From contig NZ_ATWI01000011.1 of the NCBI RefSeq assembly GCF_000421165.1, forward strand, positions 186,001-250,000: a DNA stretch of 64,000 bases, written 5' to 3'. This document shows positions 8,962 through 17,280 of this stretch, piece by piece. Position numbers and translations under genes: made by a program. The first letter of the stretch is position 1. Each line of letters starts with the position of its first letter. The notes under the pieces were generated by a model. That model was not told the DNA's origin. It saw only the letters and a list, made by a program, of their open reading frames with translations, and made no database searches. This DNA is from Marinobacter daepoensis DSM 16072 (GTDB lineage: Bacteria > Pseudomonadota > Gammaproteobacteria > Pseudomonadales > Oleiphilaceae).

Positions 8962-9641
8962 CGGAAAGCCCCCATTCGGGTTCGTCCATTCAGAGCGTAC
9001 AAGGTCACAAGGACGATAAAGGAAAACGCGACCATTCCGGCGGATAGCCAGTGTGCCTGGGTGTATTCCAGTGATTCCACGTGGTCATAAATGGCGACAG
9101 ACAGCACCTTGGTTTCGCCCGGAATATTGCCTCCGATCATCAGAATGACGCCAAACTCCCCAATGGTGTGAGCGAATGTCAGCACGCTGGCGGTAATGAA
9201 TCCGTTACGGGCCAGCGGGATCACTACGAAGAAAAAGCGGTCCACGGGACCCGCCCTCAGGGTTGCTGCGGCCTCCAGAAACCCTTCGCTAATGGCCTCA
9301 AAGGCATTCTGCAGAGGCTGAACGGTGAAGGGCAAAGAGTAGAGGACCGAGGCCACGACGAGTCCCTCGAAGGTGAATGGCAGCAATCCCAGCCCCATCG
9401 ACTGGGTCAACTGACCGACCCAGCCGTTCGGGCCGAGTACCAGCAAAAGATAGAAGCCTAGTACGGTGGGTGGCAGCACCAGCGGCAATGCAACCATCGC
9501 CGCAATGGGCTGACGCGACCAGTGCCGGGAGCGCGCCAGCCACCACGCGATTGGCGTCCCTACCATCAGCAATACGGTGGTCGTCAGCAGTGCCAGTTTC
9601 AGGGTCAGCCAGACCGGGTCCCAGTATGTTTCCAGCATCAC
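8958..9641 (-). CDS. modB: Molybdate ABC transporter permease
   Basis: 227 residues, inner-membrane permease with five or more hydrophobic segments. It has the EAA-type cytoplasmic loop (E-A-A-A-T-L-R-A-G-P near 145), which contacts the ATPase. It overlaps modA by 4 bases upstream and modC by 4 bases downstream, so the three genes are one transcript. Length and order match the standard modABC arrangement. Confidence 0.95.
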   Translation of the reverse strand: MMLETYWDPVWLTLKLALLTTTVLLMVGTPIAWWLARSRHWSRQPIAAMVALPLVLPPTVLGFYLLLVLGPNGWVGQLTQSMGLGLLPFTFEGLVVASVLYSLPFTVQPLQNAFEAISEGFLEAAATLRAGPVDRFFFVVIPLARNGFITASVLTFAHTIGEFGVILMIGGNIPGETKVLSVAIYDHVESLEYTQAHWLSAGMVAFSFIVLVTLYALNGRTRMGAFR

Positions 9642-10402
9642 TCCACCGTATCGTACCCGTAGTCCTGAATAATACTGAGGGCTGCCGGAGATTTCAGGAA
9701 CGCCAGCCAGGCTTTGGCTGCGTCATTGTTACTTGCCCGGTCAAGCAGAATGGCCTGCTGATCAATAGGTTGATAGTAATTTTGAGGGACCGGCCAAAGG
9801 GTACCTTTCTCTTCCGGCCAGGCTTTGACTTGTGACAGAGCAACAAATCCGGCCTGAGCGTTTCCGCTGGCAACAAACTGGAAGGTCTGTGCAATCGAGT
9901 CTCCGCGCACCAGCTTTGGTTGAAGTGAGGACCACAGATTCATCTGCTCAAGGGCTTGTTGCGCGGCGAGTCCGTACGGAGCAGTTTTTGGGTTGGCAAT
10001 GGCCAGTCGTGCAAACGTTTGTTCCGTCAGATAGTGAGGTGCTGAATCGAACGCTTCCGGTTTGGGGCTCCAGAGCGCTAGTTTCCCCCGGGCGTAGGTG
10101 AATCGGGACGAAGCCACCCCATCCCCTTCTTGTTCGATGCGTTCCGGCCGGCGAATGTCGGCGGCCATGAAAACGTCAAAAGGTGCCCCGTTCTTGATCT
10201 GGGCGTAGAGCTTTCCTGTAGAGCCAAAGCTGGCGGAGACCGTGTGGCCGGTTTCCTGTTCGAAGTGTGAGGCCAGCGTGCGAGTTGTGTCCGTGAAGTT
10301 TGCGGCAACCGCCACGGATACCTCTCCGGCCCTCAGGGCTGGGCTCAGCGAGATCAGTATTGCCAGCAGCCAGCCTTTTGACGTTGTGAATCCTGAGGTC
10401 AT
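9638..10402 (-). CDS. modA: Molybdate-binding periplasmic protein
   Basis: 254 residues. A signal peptide ends near L-R-A-G, then comes the mature start V-S-V-A-V-A-A-N-F-T typical of ModA. The S-F-G-S-T-G-K-L-Y-A-Q-I segment supplies oxyanion-binding residues. The ATG at 10402 is preferred because AAGGA lies 8-9 bases upstream; an ATG at 10423 falls inside the operator and lacks a good ribosome site. It is the first gene of modABC and is probably repressed by the ModE-like regulator just upstream when molybdate is plentiful. Confidence 0.93.
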   Translation of the reverse strand: MTSGFTTSKGWLLAILISLSPALRAGEVSVAVAANFTDTTRTLASHFEQETGHTVSASFGSTGKLYAQIKNGAPFDVFMAADIRRPERIEQEGDGVASSRFTYARGKLALWSPKPEAFDSAPHYLTEQTFARLAIANPKTAPYGLAAQQALEQMNLWSSLQPKLVRGDSIAQTFQFVASGNAQAGFVALSQVKAWPEEKGTLWPVPQNYYQPIDQQAILLDRASNNDAAKAWLAFLKSPAALSIIQDYGYDTVE

Positions 10403-10411
10403 GCTGTATTT

Positions 10412-10437
10412 CCTTATATCCATTGGTATATAGCGAT
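10412..10437 (-). promoter_or_regulatory. ModE operator at the modA promoter
   Basis: On the minus strand this reads ATCGCTATATA, 7 bases, then ATATAAGG. The first half matches the known ModE half-site (ATCG-TATATA), and the second is its imperfect inverted partner (TATATA-CG). It sits immediately before modA, and a ModE-family gene lies next to it. Confidence 0.75.
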
Positions 10438-10496
10438 AGGCGAATACTAGAGCTGCGCCGCAGGGTACGCAACCTTTTCCTCGTTTGTTGAGGTGG

Positions 10497-10862
10497 TTAC
10501 TGGTTTCCCGGAGACGCTGGGTGGAACAGTTCTGCCAGGGAACGGAATCTGGGGGAGTTAAGAATCTCCTGCTCCAGTTGACGGAACTGTGTCAGAACTT
10601 CCAGGCCCAAAGGCGATAGCTCGGCGCCCCCGCCCTTGCGTCCGCCTGTGGCGGTGACGACCAGCGGTGATCTGGCGCACCGGTTCATGGTTTCTACCAG
10701 AAGCCAGGCCCTGCGGTAGCTGAGCCCCATGGCGCGGGCTGCGGCGGAAATTGAGTGATGCTGATCAATCAGTTCAAGCAGTTGGGCTTTTCCCGGGCCG
10801 AAAGCGATGTCATCACCGGCCTTCAGCCTGAGCCGGGGAGCTGGAAGCGGATTGTGTGTCAT
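10497..10862 (-). CDS. ModE-type winged-helix regulator, DNA-binding domain only
   Basis: 121 residues resembling only the N-terminal LysR-like winged helix of ModE. Helix-turn-helix: S-I-S-A-A-A-R-A-M-G-L-S-Y-R-R-A-W near 44-60, then the conserved T-G-G-R-K-G-G-G-A-E-L-S wing. There is no TOBE/molbindin domain, so how it senses molybdate is unclear; such short forms are common. The ATG at 10862 is chosen because homology starts there. Its 5' end overlaps the 3' end of the upstream hydrolase gene by 50 bases in another frame. It precedes modABC in the same direction. Confidence 0.85.
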   Translation of the reverse strand: MTHNPLPAPRLRLKAGDDIAFGPGKAQLLELIDQHHSISAAARAMGLSYRRAWLLVETMNRCARSPLVVTATGGRKGGGAELSPLGLEVLTQFRQLEQEILNSPRFRSLAELFHPASPGNQ

Positions 10863-11793
10863 GGCGGATGTCGTTGCAGGTTGAATCTGAAGTGGATCGG
10901 ATGCGGCATAATCCCGAAAGGTAGGACCAGACATCGCTGCGATTGGTTTCGTTCAGCATCTCATGTCGTCCACCCTGAAACAATCTCAAGGTCACCTGTT
11001 CCACGCCAGCCTCTCGGATGGACTGGAAATGTTGCCGGACCCCCTTGCCCATTTCCCCGACAGCATCCTCAGTGCCGGAAAACAGATGTACCGGCAAGTC
11101 GCGCCGCCAGAGTTCGGGAGCCAGAGAAAGCATTCCTGCGCTGAAATCCTGCCATAAGCCTGCGCTACAGGGGAAGCCGCAGAGTGGATCGGACAGATAG
11201 AGATCGACCTGCTCCGGATCCCGGCTCAGCCAGTCGCAAGGGGTCCGATTGGGGCGAAACGCCCGGTTAAACTGAGCAAACGTCAGTTGGTTGAGCAAGG
11301 GGCTGGGCCGGTGTTTGCCCTGAATCAGGGCGAGCATGCGACTGACAAGGTTCAGGGAGCAGAGTTGGAGGCGGTTGATCCGGTTGGTGGCGCTCAGGAT
11401 AAGCGTGTCAAGGCGATCACCATGGTGCTGAGCGTAGCCCTGTGCAATGAAAGAGCCCATGCTATGGCCGAGAAGGTTGATGGGCAACCCCGATGCTTGT
11501 TCACGGGCATGCTCAATGACCTGGGACAGGTCGGAAACAACCTTCTTCCAGCCGTCCTTGTCGGCGTAGCAGCCTTTGCGGCTGGCGGCACAGCCATGTC
11601 CCCGATGGTTGTAGGTGATGACCAGAAGCTGGTGTTCCTGTGCCAGCCATCGGGCCAGAGGGTGATAGCGGCCTTCATGTTCGGCCATTCCATGGCTGAT
11701 CACCAGGGCGCCGTTCGGTTGAACGGGCAGGAACTCGTGCCCGCTAATGGTATGGCCGTCAGGTGTGTTCAGCGTCAGTGGGCGTACGGTCAT
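10813..11793 (-). CDS. Alpha/beta hydrolase, monoacylglycerol lipase / lysophospholipase-like
   Basis: 326 residues, a serine hydrolase of the COG2267 type. Motifs: V-I-S-H-G-M-A-E-H near 31-39, and the nucleophile elbow G-H-S-M-G (Ser111). The catalytic His lies in F-Q-G-G-R-H-E-M-L-N-E near 285. The ATG at 11793 (M-T-V-R-P-L) is chosen over frame-open positions upstream that run through the sterol desaturase gene. It overlaps that gene by 35 bases and the ModE-like gene by 50, so the three may share a transcript. The substrate is probably a lipid ester (inference). Confidence 0.85.
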   Translation of the reverse strand: MTVRPLTLNTPDGHTISGHEFLPVQPNGALVISHGMAEHEGRYHPLARWLAQEHQLLVITYNHRGHGCAASRKGCYADKDGWKKVVSDLSQVIEHAREQASGLPINLLGHSMGSFIAQGYAQHHGDRLDTLILSATNRINRLQLCSLNLVSRMLALIQGKHRPSPLLNQLTFAQFNRAFRPNRTPCDWLSRDPEQVDLYLSDPLCGFPCSAGLWQDFSAGMLSLAPELWRRDLPVHLFSGTEDAVGEMGKGVRQHFQSIREAGVEQVTLRLFQGGRHEMLNETNRSDVWSYLSGLCRIRSTSDSTCNDIRHDTQSASSSPAQAEGR

Positions 11794-12745
11794 GATGTTG
11801 GCCGGTGTCCTTTGGGTTTGTCTTGGGGGCCGGGCGTTGCCACTCCGGCGGCTTCCATAAGTGCTGAAGGCGGGACAATAAGCTGCCAGGGTGTGCCATG
11901 TCGCGGAACATATCCACATATTCGTGGGTCCAGAGGACGATCAGATTTCGGGAGTGAACCTGACGGGTAATTCCATACTCGGCCGGGGTACTGTCCAGCT
12001 CTGGTGCGAAGGTGCCGAACAGGCGATCCCATAGAATCAGCGTGCCCCCGTAATTCCGATCAATATATTCCGGGTTGCGCCCATGGTGCACGCGATGATG
12101 GCTTGGGGTGTTGAAAACAAGTTCCACCAACACCGGGAGACGACCCACCAGCGTGGTGTGCACGAAAAACTGGTACACCAGTGACAACGCATAGGCGACG
12201 CCAATCCAGACCGGGTTGAGGCCAATAAGGGCCAAGGGCAGGTAAAAGATCCACATGCCGTTAAAAATGTTCGTGGCGTTCTGGCGCATGGCGGTTGAGA
12301 AATTCATGCGTTCCGACGAGTGGTGGACGACGTGTGCAGCCCAGAACCAGCGTATGCGATGGCTGACCCGATGCATCCAGTAAAAGCAGAAATCCACCCC
12401 CAGAAAGGTCAGAAATCCGGTTGCCCAGTTGAGCTCCAGATCCAGCAGCCGGTAGTGGTAGCAGAGCGCGTAGGCAGGGAACGCGATCAGGCCTGCGAGC
12501 AGCAGTTCCGTTGTCTGATAGCCTGCCCCAAGGGCAAAATTACGCATAGCCTCAGGCACATTCATCAGCCGGTTATCATGCCGTATTCTCAGGTACTCCC
12601 AGAGCGCTACAGCAATAAAGATCGGCGTGGCGATCACAAAAATCAGCTGACGTTCATCAAGCGCCAGCCAGGGTGGCAATGCTTGCCACAGGCTGATGAG
12701 CCCACTGTCCTCCAGCATTGCCTGTATCATTTCGGCAGGAATCAT
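11759..12745 (-). CDS. Sterol desaturase / fatty acid hydroxylase family protein
   Basis: 328 residues, integral membrane di-iron enzyme of the FA_hydroxylase family. The His clusters are present: H-R-V-S-H, H-V-V-H-H-S-S-E and H-H-R-V-H-H. Several hydrophobic helices precede and separate them. Bacterial members act on diverse lipids; few bacteria make sterols, so a fatty-acid or membrane-lipid hydroxylation is more likely than sterol chemistry. It overlaps the downstream lipase-like hydrolase by 35 bases, hinting at a joint lipid function. Confidence 0.88.
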   Translation of the reverse strand: MIPAEMIQAMLEDSGLISLWQALPPWLALDERQLIFVIATPIFIAVALWEYLRIRHDNRLMNVPEAMRNFALGAGYQTTELLLAGLIAFPAYALCYHYRLLDLELNWATGFLTFLGVDFCFYWMHRVSHRIRWFWAAHVVHHSSERMNFSTAMRQNATNIFNGMWIFYLPLALIGLNPVWIGVAYALSLVYQFFVHTTLVGRLPVLVELVFNTPSHHRVHHGRNPEYIDRNYGGTLILWDRLFGTFAPELDSTPAEYGITRQVHSRNLIVLWTHEYVDMFRDMAHPGSLLSRLQHLWKPPEWQRPAPKTNPKDTGQHHDRTPTDAEHT

Positions 12746-12852
12746 CGGCGCCCTCAGATTTTCTTATTGTTCCGGGCATCATGGCACGAAATAACGCAGG
12801 TACGATGTCCTATTGCGCCATCAGTGCTGACCTATTCCGACACCGGGGCGGG

Positions 12853-13590
12853 TCACCGGTTTTGCTGGTACACAGTGGCTAAAGGTTCAAGAGTTGGCTG
12901 TTGTTGGGAGAGCCAGGATTGGACCGGTTTTGGAATTTTGGCCGGTTTGGGCCATGGCACCGGATACTGCGAGGGCTGGAAGAGTGGGGCAAGCAATGAG
13001 CAGGCAGTGATGTCGGCCCGGGTAAACTGGTTGCCGACAAGGAACGGCCGTTGTTGATAGAGCGCTGACAGTTCTGATATCAAATCTTCGAGGGTGGTTT
13101 GCGAAGCATCCGCCGTTTTCTGGTTGATCTGCATCCACTTGCGCATGATTTCATCGACGCGGCTGAAGGCCAGGCTTAACAGAATCCGGTTGTAGAAGGG
13201 TGTACCTGCCGCAAGCAAAGGTATGACCACTTTAGGTCTCTGCAGAAAATAATGGTACATCCAGGTACGTAGGGCAGGCCCGGCCTGTTCATCGAGTTTC
13301 TGCTCCCAGTTCCCGATTTCTGACTGTAAGGTTGGGTCCTTTGGCATCAGGGGGCGTTCTGGGAACGTTTTGTCCAGGTAATCAAGGATGAGCGACGAAC
13401 CTTGGATAATCTCACCATCGTGCGTCAGCACCGGGACGGAAGATTCCGCGCTTGTCAGTTTTCGGATTCGCTGTACGTGTTGTCCGGGCAGCAGGTTAAC
13501 CGTTTGATACTGAATGCCTTTGTAGTCCAGGGCCCAGCGGACCTTTTCGCAGTAGTGTGAGATGCAGAACTGATAGAGTGTGATCGCCAT
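12853..13590 (-). CDS. Glutathione S-transferase family protein
   Basis: 245 residues. The N-terminal thioredoxin-like domain (1-80) begins with L-Y-Q-F-C-I-S-H-Y-C-E-K-V-R-W and has the cis-Pro segment S-V-P-V-L. The GSH-binding G-S-S-L-I-L-D-Y-L is near 64-72. A helical C-terminal domain ends with the R-A-D-I-T-A-C-S-L motif. AGGAGCG lies just before the ATG. The substrate is unknown. It is transcribed separately from the sterol desaturase unit 107 bases downstream. Confidence 0.88.
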   Translation of the reverse strand: MAITLYQFCISHYCEKVRWALDYKGIQYQTVNLLPGQHVQRIRKLTSAESSVPVLTHDGEIIQGSSLILDYLDKTFPERPLMPKDPTLQSEIGNWEQKLDEQAGPALRTWMYHYFLQRPKVVIPLLAAGTPFYNRILLSLAFSRVDEIMRKWMQINQKTADASQTTLEDLISELSALYQQRPFLVGNQFTRADITACSLLAPLFQPSQYPVPWPKPAKIPKPVQSWLSQQQPTLEPLATVYQQNR

Positions 13591-13692
13591 GGGGGACGCT
13601 CCTGGTGTCTCAAGATAACTTTTCTGTCAGCGAAATTATTGGTCCGTAAGCGTAGAATATCACGGTCATCTCACGAATTTTCAGGAGGTTGT

Positions 13693-14133
13693 ATGAGTCT
13701 CGCGAAGAATATTATTGCCATGTTGCTGGTTACCGGCTCGCTCTGGGGCTGCTCTATCAGCCAGGAGCAGGGCGGGGATGGGCAAATGTCCCTTGCCGGC
13801 AGCCAGTGGCTGGTAGAAGAGATTGCAGGTGAACCCCTGGTGGCAGAAAGTCAGGTTACGATCGGGTTTACAGACGAAGGCCGAGTTTTCGGGTCTTCTT
13901 CCTGCAACCGGTATAACGGCGGCTGGCATGTGCAGGGTGAGGAACTGACGTTTTCCCAGATGGCCACAACACGGATGGCCTGCCCGGGTACCCTGATGCA
14001 GCAGGAAGACCGATTCCTGAAACTGTTGGGAGATGTGCACCGGTATCAGGTGACTTCCGATGGCCAGCTGGTGCTTGAAACCGATGACGGCATCACCATT
14101 CTGGCAACGCCCTCTTCGGACCCGGCTCAGTAG
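13693..14133 (+). CDS. META-domain lipoprotein (HslJ-like)
   Basis: 146 residues. A lipoprotein signal ends L-W-G-C near residue 17. One META domain follows, with hallmark residues in S-S-C-N-R-Y-N-G and T-R-M-A-C-P. HslJ-type proteins are linked to heat or novobiocin tolerance in E. coli, but the mechanism is unknown. AGGAGG lies 4 bases before the ATG at 13693, which fixes the start. The C-terminal META region of the next gene is a clear paralogue. Confidence 0.88.
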   Translation: MSLAKNIIAMLLVTGSLWGCSISQEQGGDGQMSLAGSQWLVEEIAGEPLVAESQVTIGFTDEGRVFGSSSCNRYNGGWHVQGEELTFSQMATTRMACPGTLMQQEDRFLKLLGDVHRYQVTSDGQLVLETDDGITILATPSSDPAQ

Positions 14134-14253
14134 TCGTATGTGGACGGCGTGCTCTGGCCTGTTCATGGTCTGGCCGCCGTCACGCCCTTGGTGAATCCGG
14201 GTTGGAAGCTCTACAATGACGGCCTGTAGAGTGGAACAGCAGGGGATGTGTTC

Positions 14254-15231
14254 ATGTTTTTGCGACGTGTTTTGTCGGTGTCCGCCGTGGCTCTGGCTGG
14301 TGCCCTGGTAAGTGCTTGTGCATCAGACCCAGCGAACACCGGATTGTCGGATTTTGGTCGCTACCAGTGTGGCCAGTTAGATGTGGCCGTCAAAAGCTCA
14401 GAAGACGATGGGCTGATCGGGTTGGAATACCTGAACCGCCGGGTTCTGCTCAAAGAAGCCAAAAGTGCGTCAGGTGCTTTGTTTGTGGCACCTGGCGATC
14501 CGGAAACACAGTTCTGGAGTAAGGGTGAGCGAGCGACGCTCACGCTCAGAGGCGAAACTCTGCCGGAGTGCCTGGAACCCGGAGCCATAGAATCCTCATT
14601 CCGAGCGATGGGAACCGAGCCATTCTGGTCAATTCTCCTTGAGAACGGGGAGATGGCGTTGACCCGTCCCTATGACCAGCGGGTGTCTGAAGGCGTACGC
14701 CTGAGCCAAGCCGTGGCTAATCGACATGGCCGGGTCTACGAAGCGGCCCTGGGCGATGAGACGATTGAGGTGCGGGTTGCCCATCAGTTGTGTGAAGACC
14801 TGATGGTGGGCGCGCAATATCCGGCGCAGGTGCGGCTGACGCTGGGGAATGAGACCTTTGAAGGTTGTGGGGGAGACCGTCACCGGTTGTTCCGGGGGCC
14901 TGAGTGGGTTGTTGAAGACCTGGCTGGTCTCGGGATTATTGATCGTTCGAGAATGACGTTGAGATTCCTGGCCGACAACCGCGTTGCTGGTCGCGCATCC
15001 TGTAATCATTATTCGGGGCGATACACCCTGACGGGGGAGGGGCTGACATTCAGCCAGCAGGCCACGACGCTGATGGCCTGTGCACCGCCACTGATGAACC
15101 AGGAACGGCGTTTTCTGGAGTTGCTGGAACAGGTGCGTGATGCCCGGATCGGGCGTAGCGGTGAATTGTTGCTGGAAACCAGCGCAGGGGACGTGATCAG
15201 AGCCATTCAATCCGACAAAGAAAGCCCATAG
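14254..15231 (+). CDS. Lipoprotein with MliC-like, COG3650 and META domains
   Basis: 325 residues. The lipobox is V-S-A-C near 20-23. The region around 35-105 has features of MliC-type lysozyme-inhibitor folds (G-R-Y-Q-C-G, then an F-W-S-K-G-E-R-A-T-L strand pair). The middle part (about 110-210, M-G-T-E-P-F-W) matches the COG3650 lipoprotein region. The last about 95 residues are a META domain like that of the preceding gene. It is an outer-membrane or periplasmic protein, possibly for envelope stress or lysozyme defence (inference). The ATG at 14254 is preferred because AGGGGA lies 7 bases upstream. Its end overlaps the convergent gene by 25 bases. Confidence 0.8.
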   Translation: MFLRRVLSVSAVALAGALVSACASDPANTGLSDFGRYQCGQLDVAVKSSEDDGLIGLEYLNRRVLLKEAKSASGALFVAPGDPETQFWSKGERATLTLRGETLPECLEPGAIESSFRAMGTEPFWSILLENGEMALTRPYDQRVSEGVRLSQAVANRHGRVYEAALGDETIEVRVAHQLCEDLMVGAQYPAQVRLTLGNETFEGCGGDRHRLFRGPEWVVEDLAGLGIIDRSRMTLRFLADNRVAGRASCNHYSGRYTLTGEGLTFSQQATTLMACAPPLMNQERRFLELLEQVRDARIGRSGELLLETSAGDVIRAIQSDKESP

Positions 15232-16034
15232 GGCGCCATGATGGCTTCAAGCCGGCCATTGTCTGTTAATCTGGCCAGGCCGGCATCCAGGAGTTCTGTC
15301 AGCTCTTCTGATTTTGGGCTCACTGCAGGAAATGCTATGTACAGCGGTGCGGTATAGGCCATTCCGGCTAACCTGGGGGCGCTGTCGTCAGCATGGTGTC
15401 GGAGGTACCAGTCCATGACTGAGCGGTCTTCGACAAACACGTCGGTGCGTTCCCGGTCCAGCAGTTTCAGTGCTCTCCCCAATGGCGCCACACCAGAGAT
15501 AACCCAGACCAGTTCCGGGTTCCCGGCGTGGTCCTCAATATAGCGGTCCAATTCCGGCGAATAGGAATAGCCGTTGATGACCAGTAACGTTTTGCCGCTC
15601 AGGGACTCAAGGCCTTCATAGTGCCACTTGCTGTCCGGGTGAGTGTACAACGCGATACGAGCGGTCCCCACGGCGTGCTCGGGGTAGACGAAGTCGAGCG
15701 CGTCGCCTTTCAGAGTCCCGATAATGCCGTCAATCAGGTTGTCCCGGGCGAGGTTCAGCGTTCTGGCCCAGCCATAATTCCGGTACTCCAGCTGATAGCC
15801 TGCCTCCGCAAAAATCTCCCGGGCAATATCGACCATGTAACCCTCTGTTTCCGAACCGGCCTCGCAGTTGTGAGGGCACCAAGGGTCAGCTGCGAGGATA
15901 ACCCTGTGTTCGCCTGGTGTCGGCAGGAGGCTCTGGGGGGGATCGTTGGCTTCTGGGTGTTCCGGTTTGGCCGAGTCATCCGGGGAGCAGGCGGTCAGGC
16001 ACAGAGCCGCGACAAATAGCATGTACTTGAGCAT
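15207..16034 (-). CDS. Orphan solute-binding lipoprotein (SBP_bac_3 family)
   Basis: 275 residues. The lipoprotein signal has L-T-A-C near 12-15, then a Ser/Pro-rich linker, then an amino-acid-type periplasmic binding fold (D-P-W-C-P-H-N-C, G-Y-M-V-D-I-A-R-E-I-F). The paired Cys after D-P-W may form a disulfide. No permease or ATPase gene is adjacent, so it may serve a sensor or a remote transporter; the ligand is unknown. The ATG at 16034 begins directly at the signal peptide. Confidence 0.85.
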   Translation of the reverse strand: MLKYMLFVAALCLTACSPDDSAKPEHPEANDPPQSLLPTPGEHRVILAADPWCPHNCEAGSETEGYMVDIAREIFAEAGYQLEYRNYGWARTLNLARDNLIDGIIGTLKGDALDFVYPEHAVGTARIALYTHPDSKWHYEGLESLSGKTLLVINGYSYSPELDRYIEDHAGNPELVWVISGVAPLGRALKLLDRERTDVFVEDRSVMDWYLRHHADDSAPRLAGMAYTAPLYIAFPAVSPKSEELTELLDAGLARLTDNGRLEAIMAPYGLSLSD

Positions 16035-16178
16035 GGGCGGGGTCACACCCTTATTATCATATAAGTGCATTATTCATAATATACCTATGCAAACCTTTTG
16101 CAAAGGCAGGTTTTGTTGTCAAGGGAATGCAGCATTCTGTGGGCAGACTGGGGGGCAGCCTATAGCAGAGAGCCCGAC

Positions 16179-17276
16179 ATGACGGAACTGAAAGCATTGA
16201 CCCCCCACACGGTGATCCCGGTTGAGCAGGCCAGTCGGGATCGTCGGCAAAAGCGGCTGTTGCGTACCTTTCTGCCAGAGTTGATACAACTGGAAAGAAT
16301 CCTGGCGGAAGCGCCGGCGACGGTCACCAGTTCTGTGGTGTCCAGGGTCTCCGTCCGGGATATGGAATTGCCGATCTATCGTGTGGACCTGGGGTCGGAG
16401 CGCAAAGATGTGCCGGTTATCTTACTGACCGGGGGCGTGCATGGGCTGGAGCGGATAGGAAGCCAGGTTGTCATGGCCTGGCTGGCTTCCTTTCTGGCAC
16501 GGCTGGCCTGGGACGATGGGGTAAGAGCGCTGCTGTCCCGGGTACGTATCACGCTCCTGCCTATTCTCAACCCTGGAGGTATGTACCTTAATCAACGCAG
16601 TAATCCCAATGGAGTGGACCTGATGCGGAACGCTCCGATCACCGCACAGGATCGCAGTGCTTTTTTACTGGGTGGCCAGAGATTGTCATCCCGTTTGCCT
16701 TGGTATACCGGTGATCCTGAGCAGGGAATGGAAGCGGAAAACCTGGCCCTAGAATCGGTCATCCGCGATGTGTTGCCTGGCCGGCCGTTCAGTCTGGCGC
16801 TGGATTGCCATTCCGGATTCGGGTGGCAGGACCAGATTTGGTTCCCCTATGCATACCGGCGCCGACCGATGCGCCGGATCGGATCTGTCATGGCCCTGAA
16901 ACTCATTTGGGAACAGGCGTACCCCAATCACACCTACCGTTTTGAGCCCCAGTCGACGCACTATCTGACCCACGGCGACCTTTGGGATTACTTTTACAAA
17001 CAGGTAAACCGGGCGAGTGAGGGTGTGTTTCTGCCTTTGACCCTGGAGATGGGGTCCTGGCGCTGGATTCGGAAGCGTCCCCGTCAATTGTTGCGGCTGG
17101 AGGGTTTTTTTAATCCGCTGGTGCCTCATCGCCACCAGCGGGTTTTACGCAGTCATCTGCCCTGGATCGACTTTCTGGTCGACGCGGCGGCCAGCCACGA
17201 GAACTGGTTGCCGGGGCCAGAAGAAGAGTCCATGCTGAAAGAGGCCGCCATCATGCATTGGTACCGGGACCGCTGA
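16179..17276 (+). CDS. M14-family zinc carboxypeptidase-like protein
   Basis: 365 residues, no signal peptide. It has the M14 zinc motif H-x-x-E in G-G-V-H-G-L-E-R (His88, Glu91) and a third ligand in L-D-C-H-S-G-F-G near 213. The substrate-binding N-P-G-G and N-P-N-G-V-D-L-M-R-N segments lie between. The group acts on peptides or amides, sometimes peptidoglycan peptides; the target here is unknown. The ATG at 16179 is chosen by homology. The alpha/beta hydrolase starts 4 bases after the stop, so the two are one unit. Confidence 0.85.
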   Translation: MTELKALTPHTVIPVEQASRDRRQKRLLRTFLPELIQLERILAEAPATVTSSVVSRVSVRDMELPIYRVDLGSERKDVPVILLTGGVHGLERIGSQVVMAWLASFLARLAWDDGVRALLSRVRITLLPILNPGGMYLNQRSNPNGVDLMRNAPITAQDRSAFLLGGQRLSSRLPWYTGDPEQGMEAENLALESVIRDVLPGRPFSLALDCHSGFGWQDQIWFPYAYRRRPMRRIGSVMALKLIWEQAYPNHTYRFEPQSTHYLTHGDLWDYFYKQVNRASEGVFLPLTLEMGSWRWIRKRPRQLLRLEGFFNPLVPHRHQRVLRSHLPWIDFLVDAAASHENWLPGPEEESMLKEAAIMHWYRDR

Positions 17277-17280
17277 TAAC

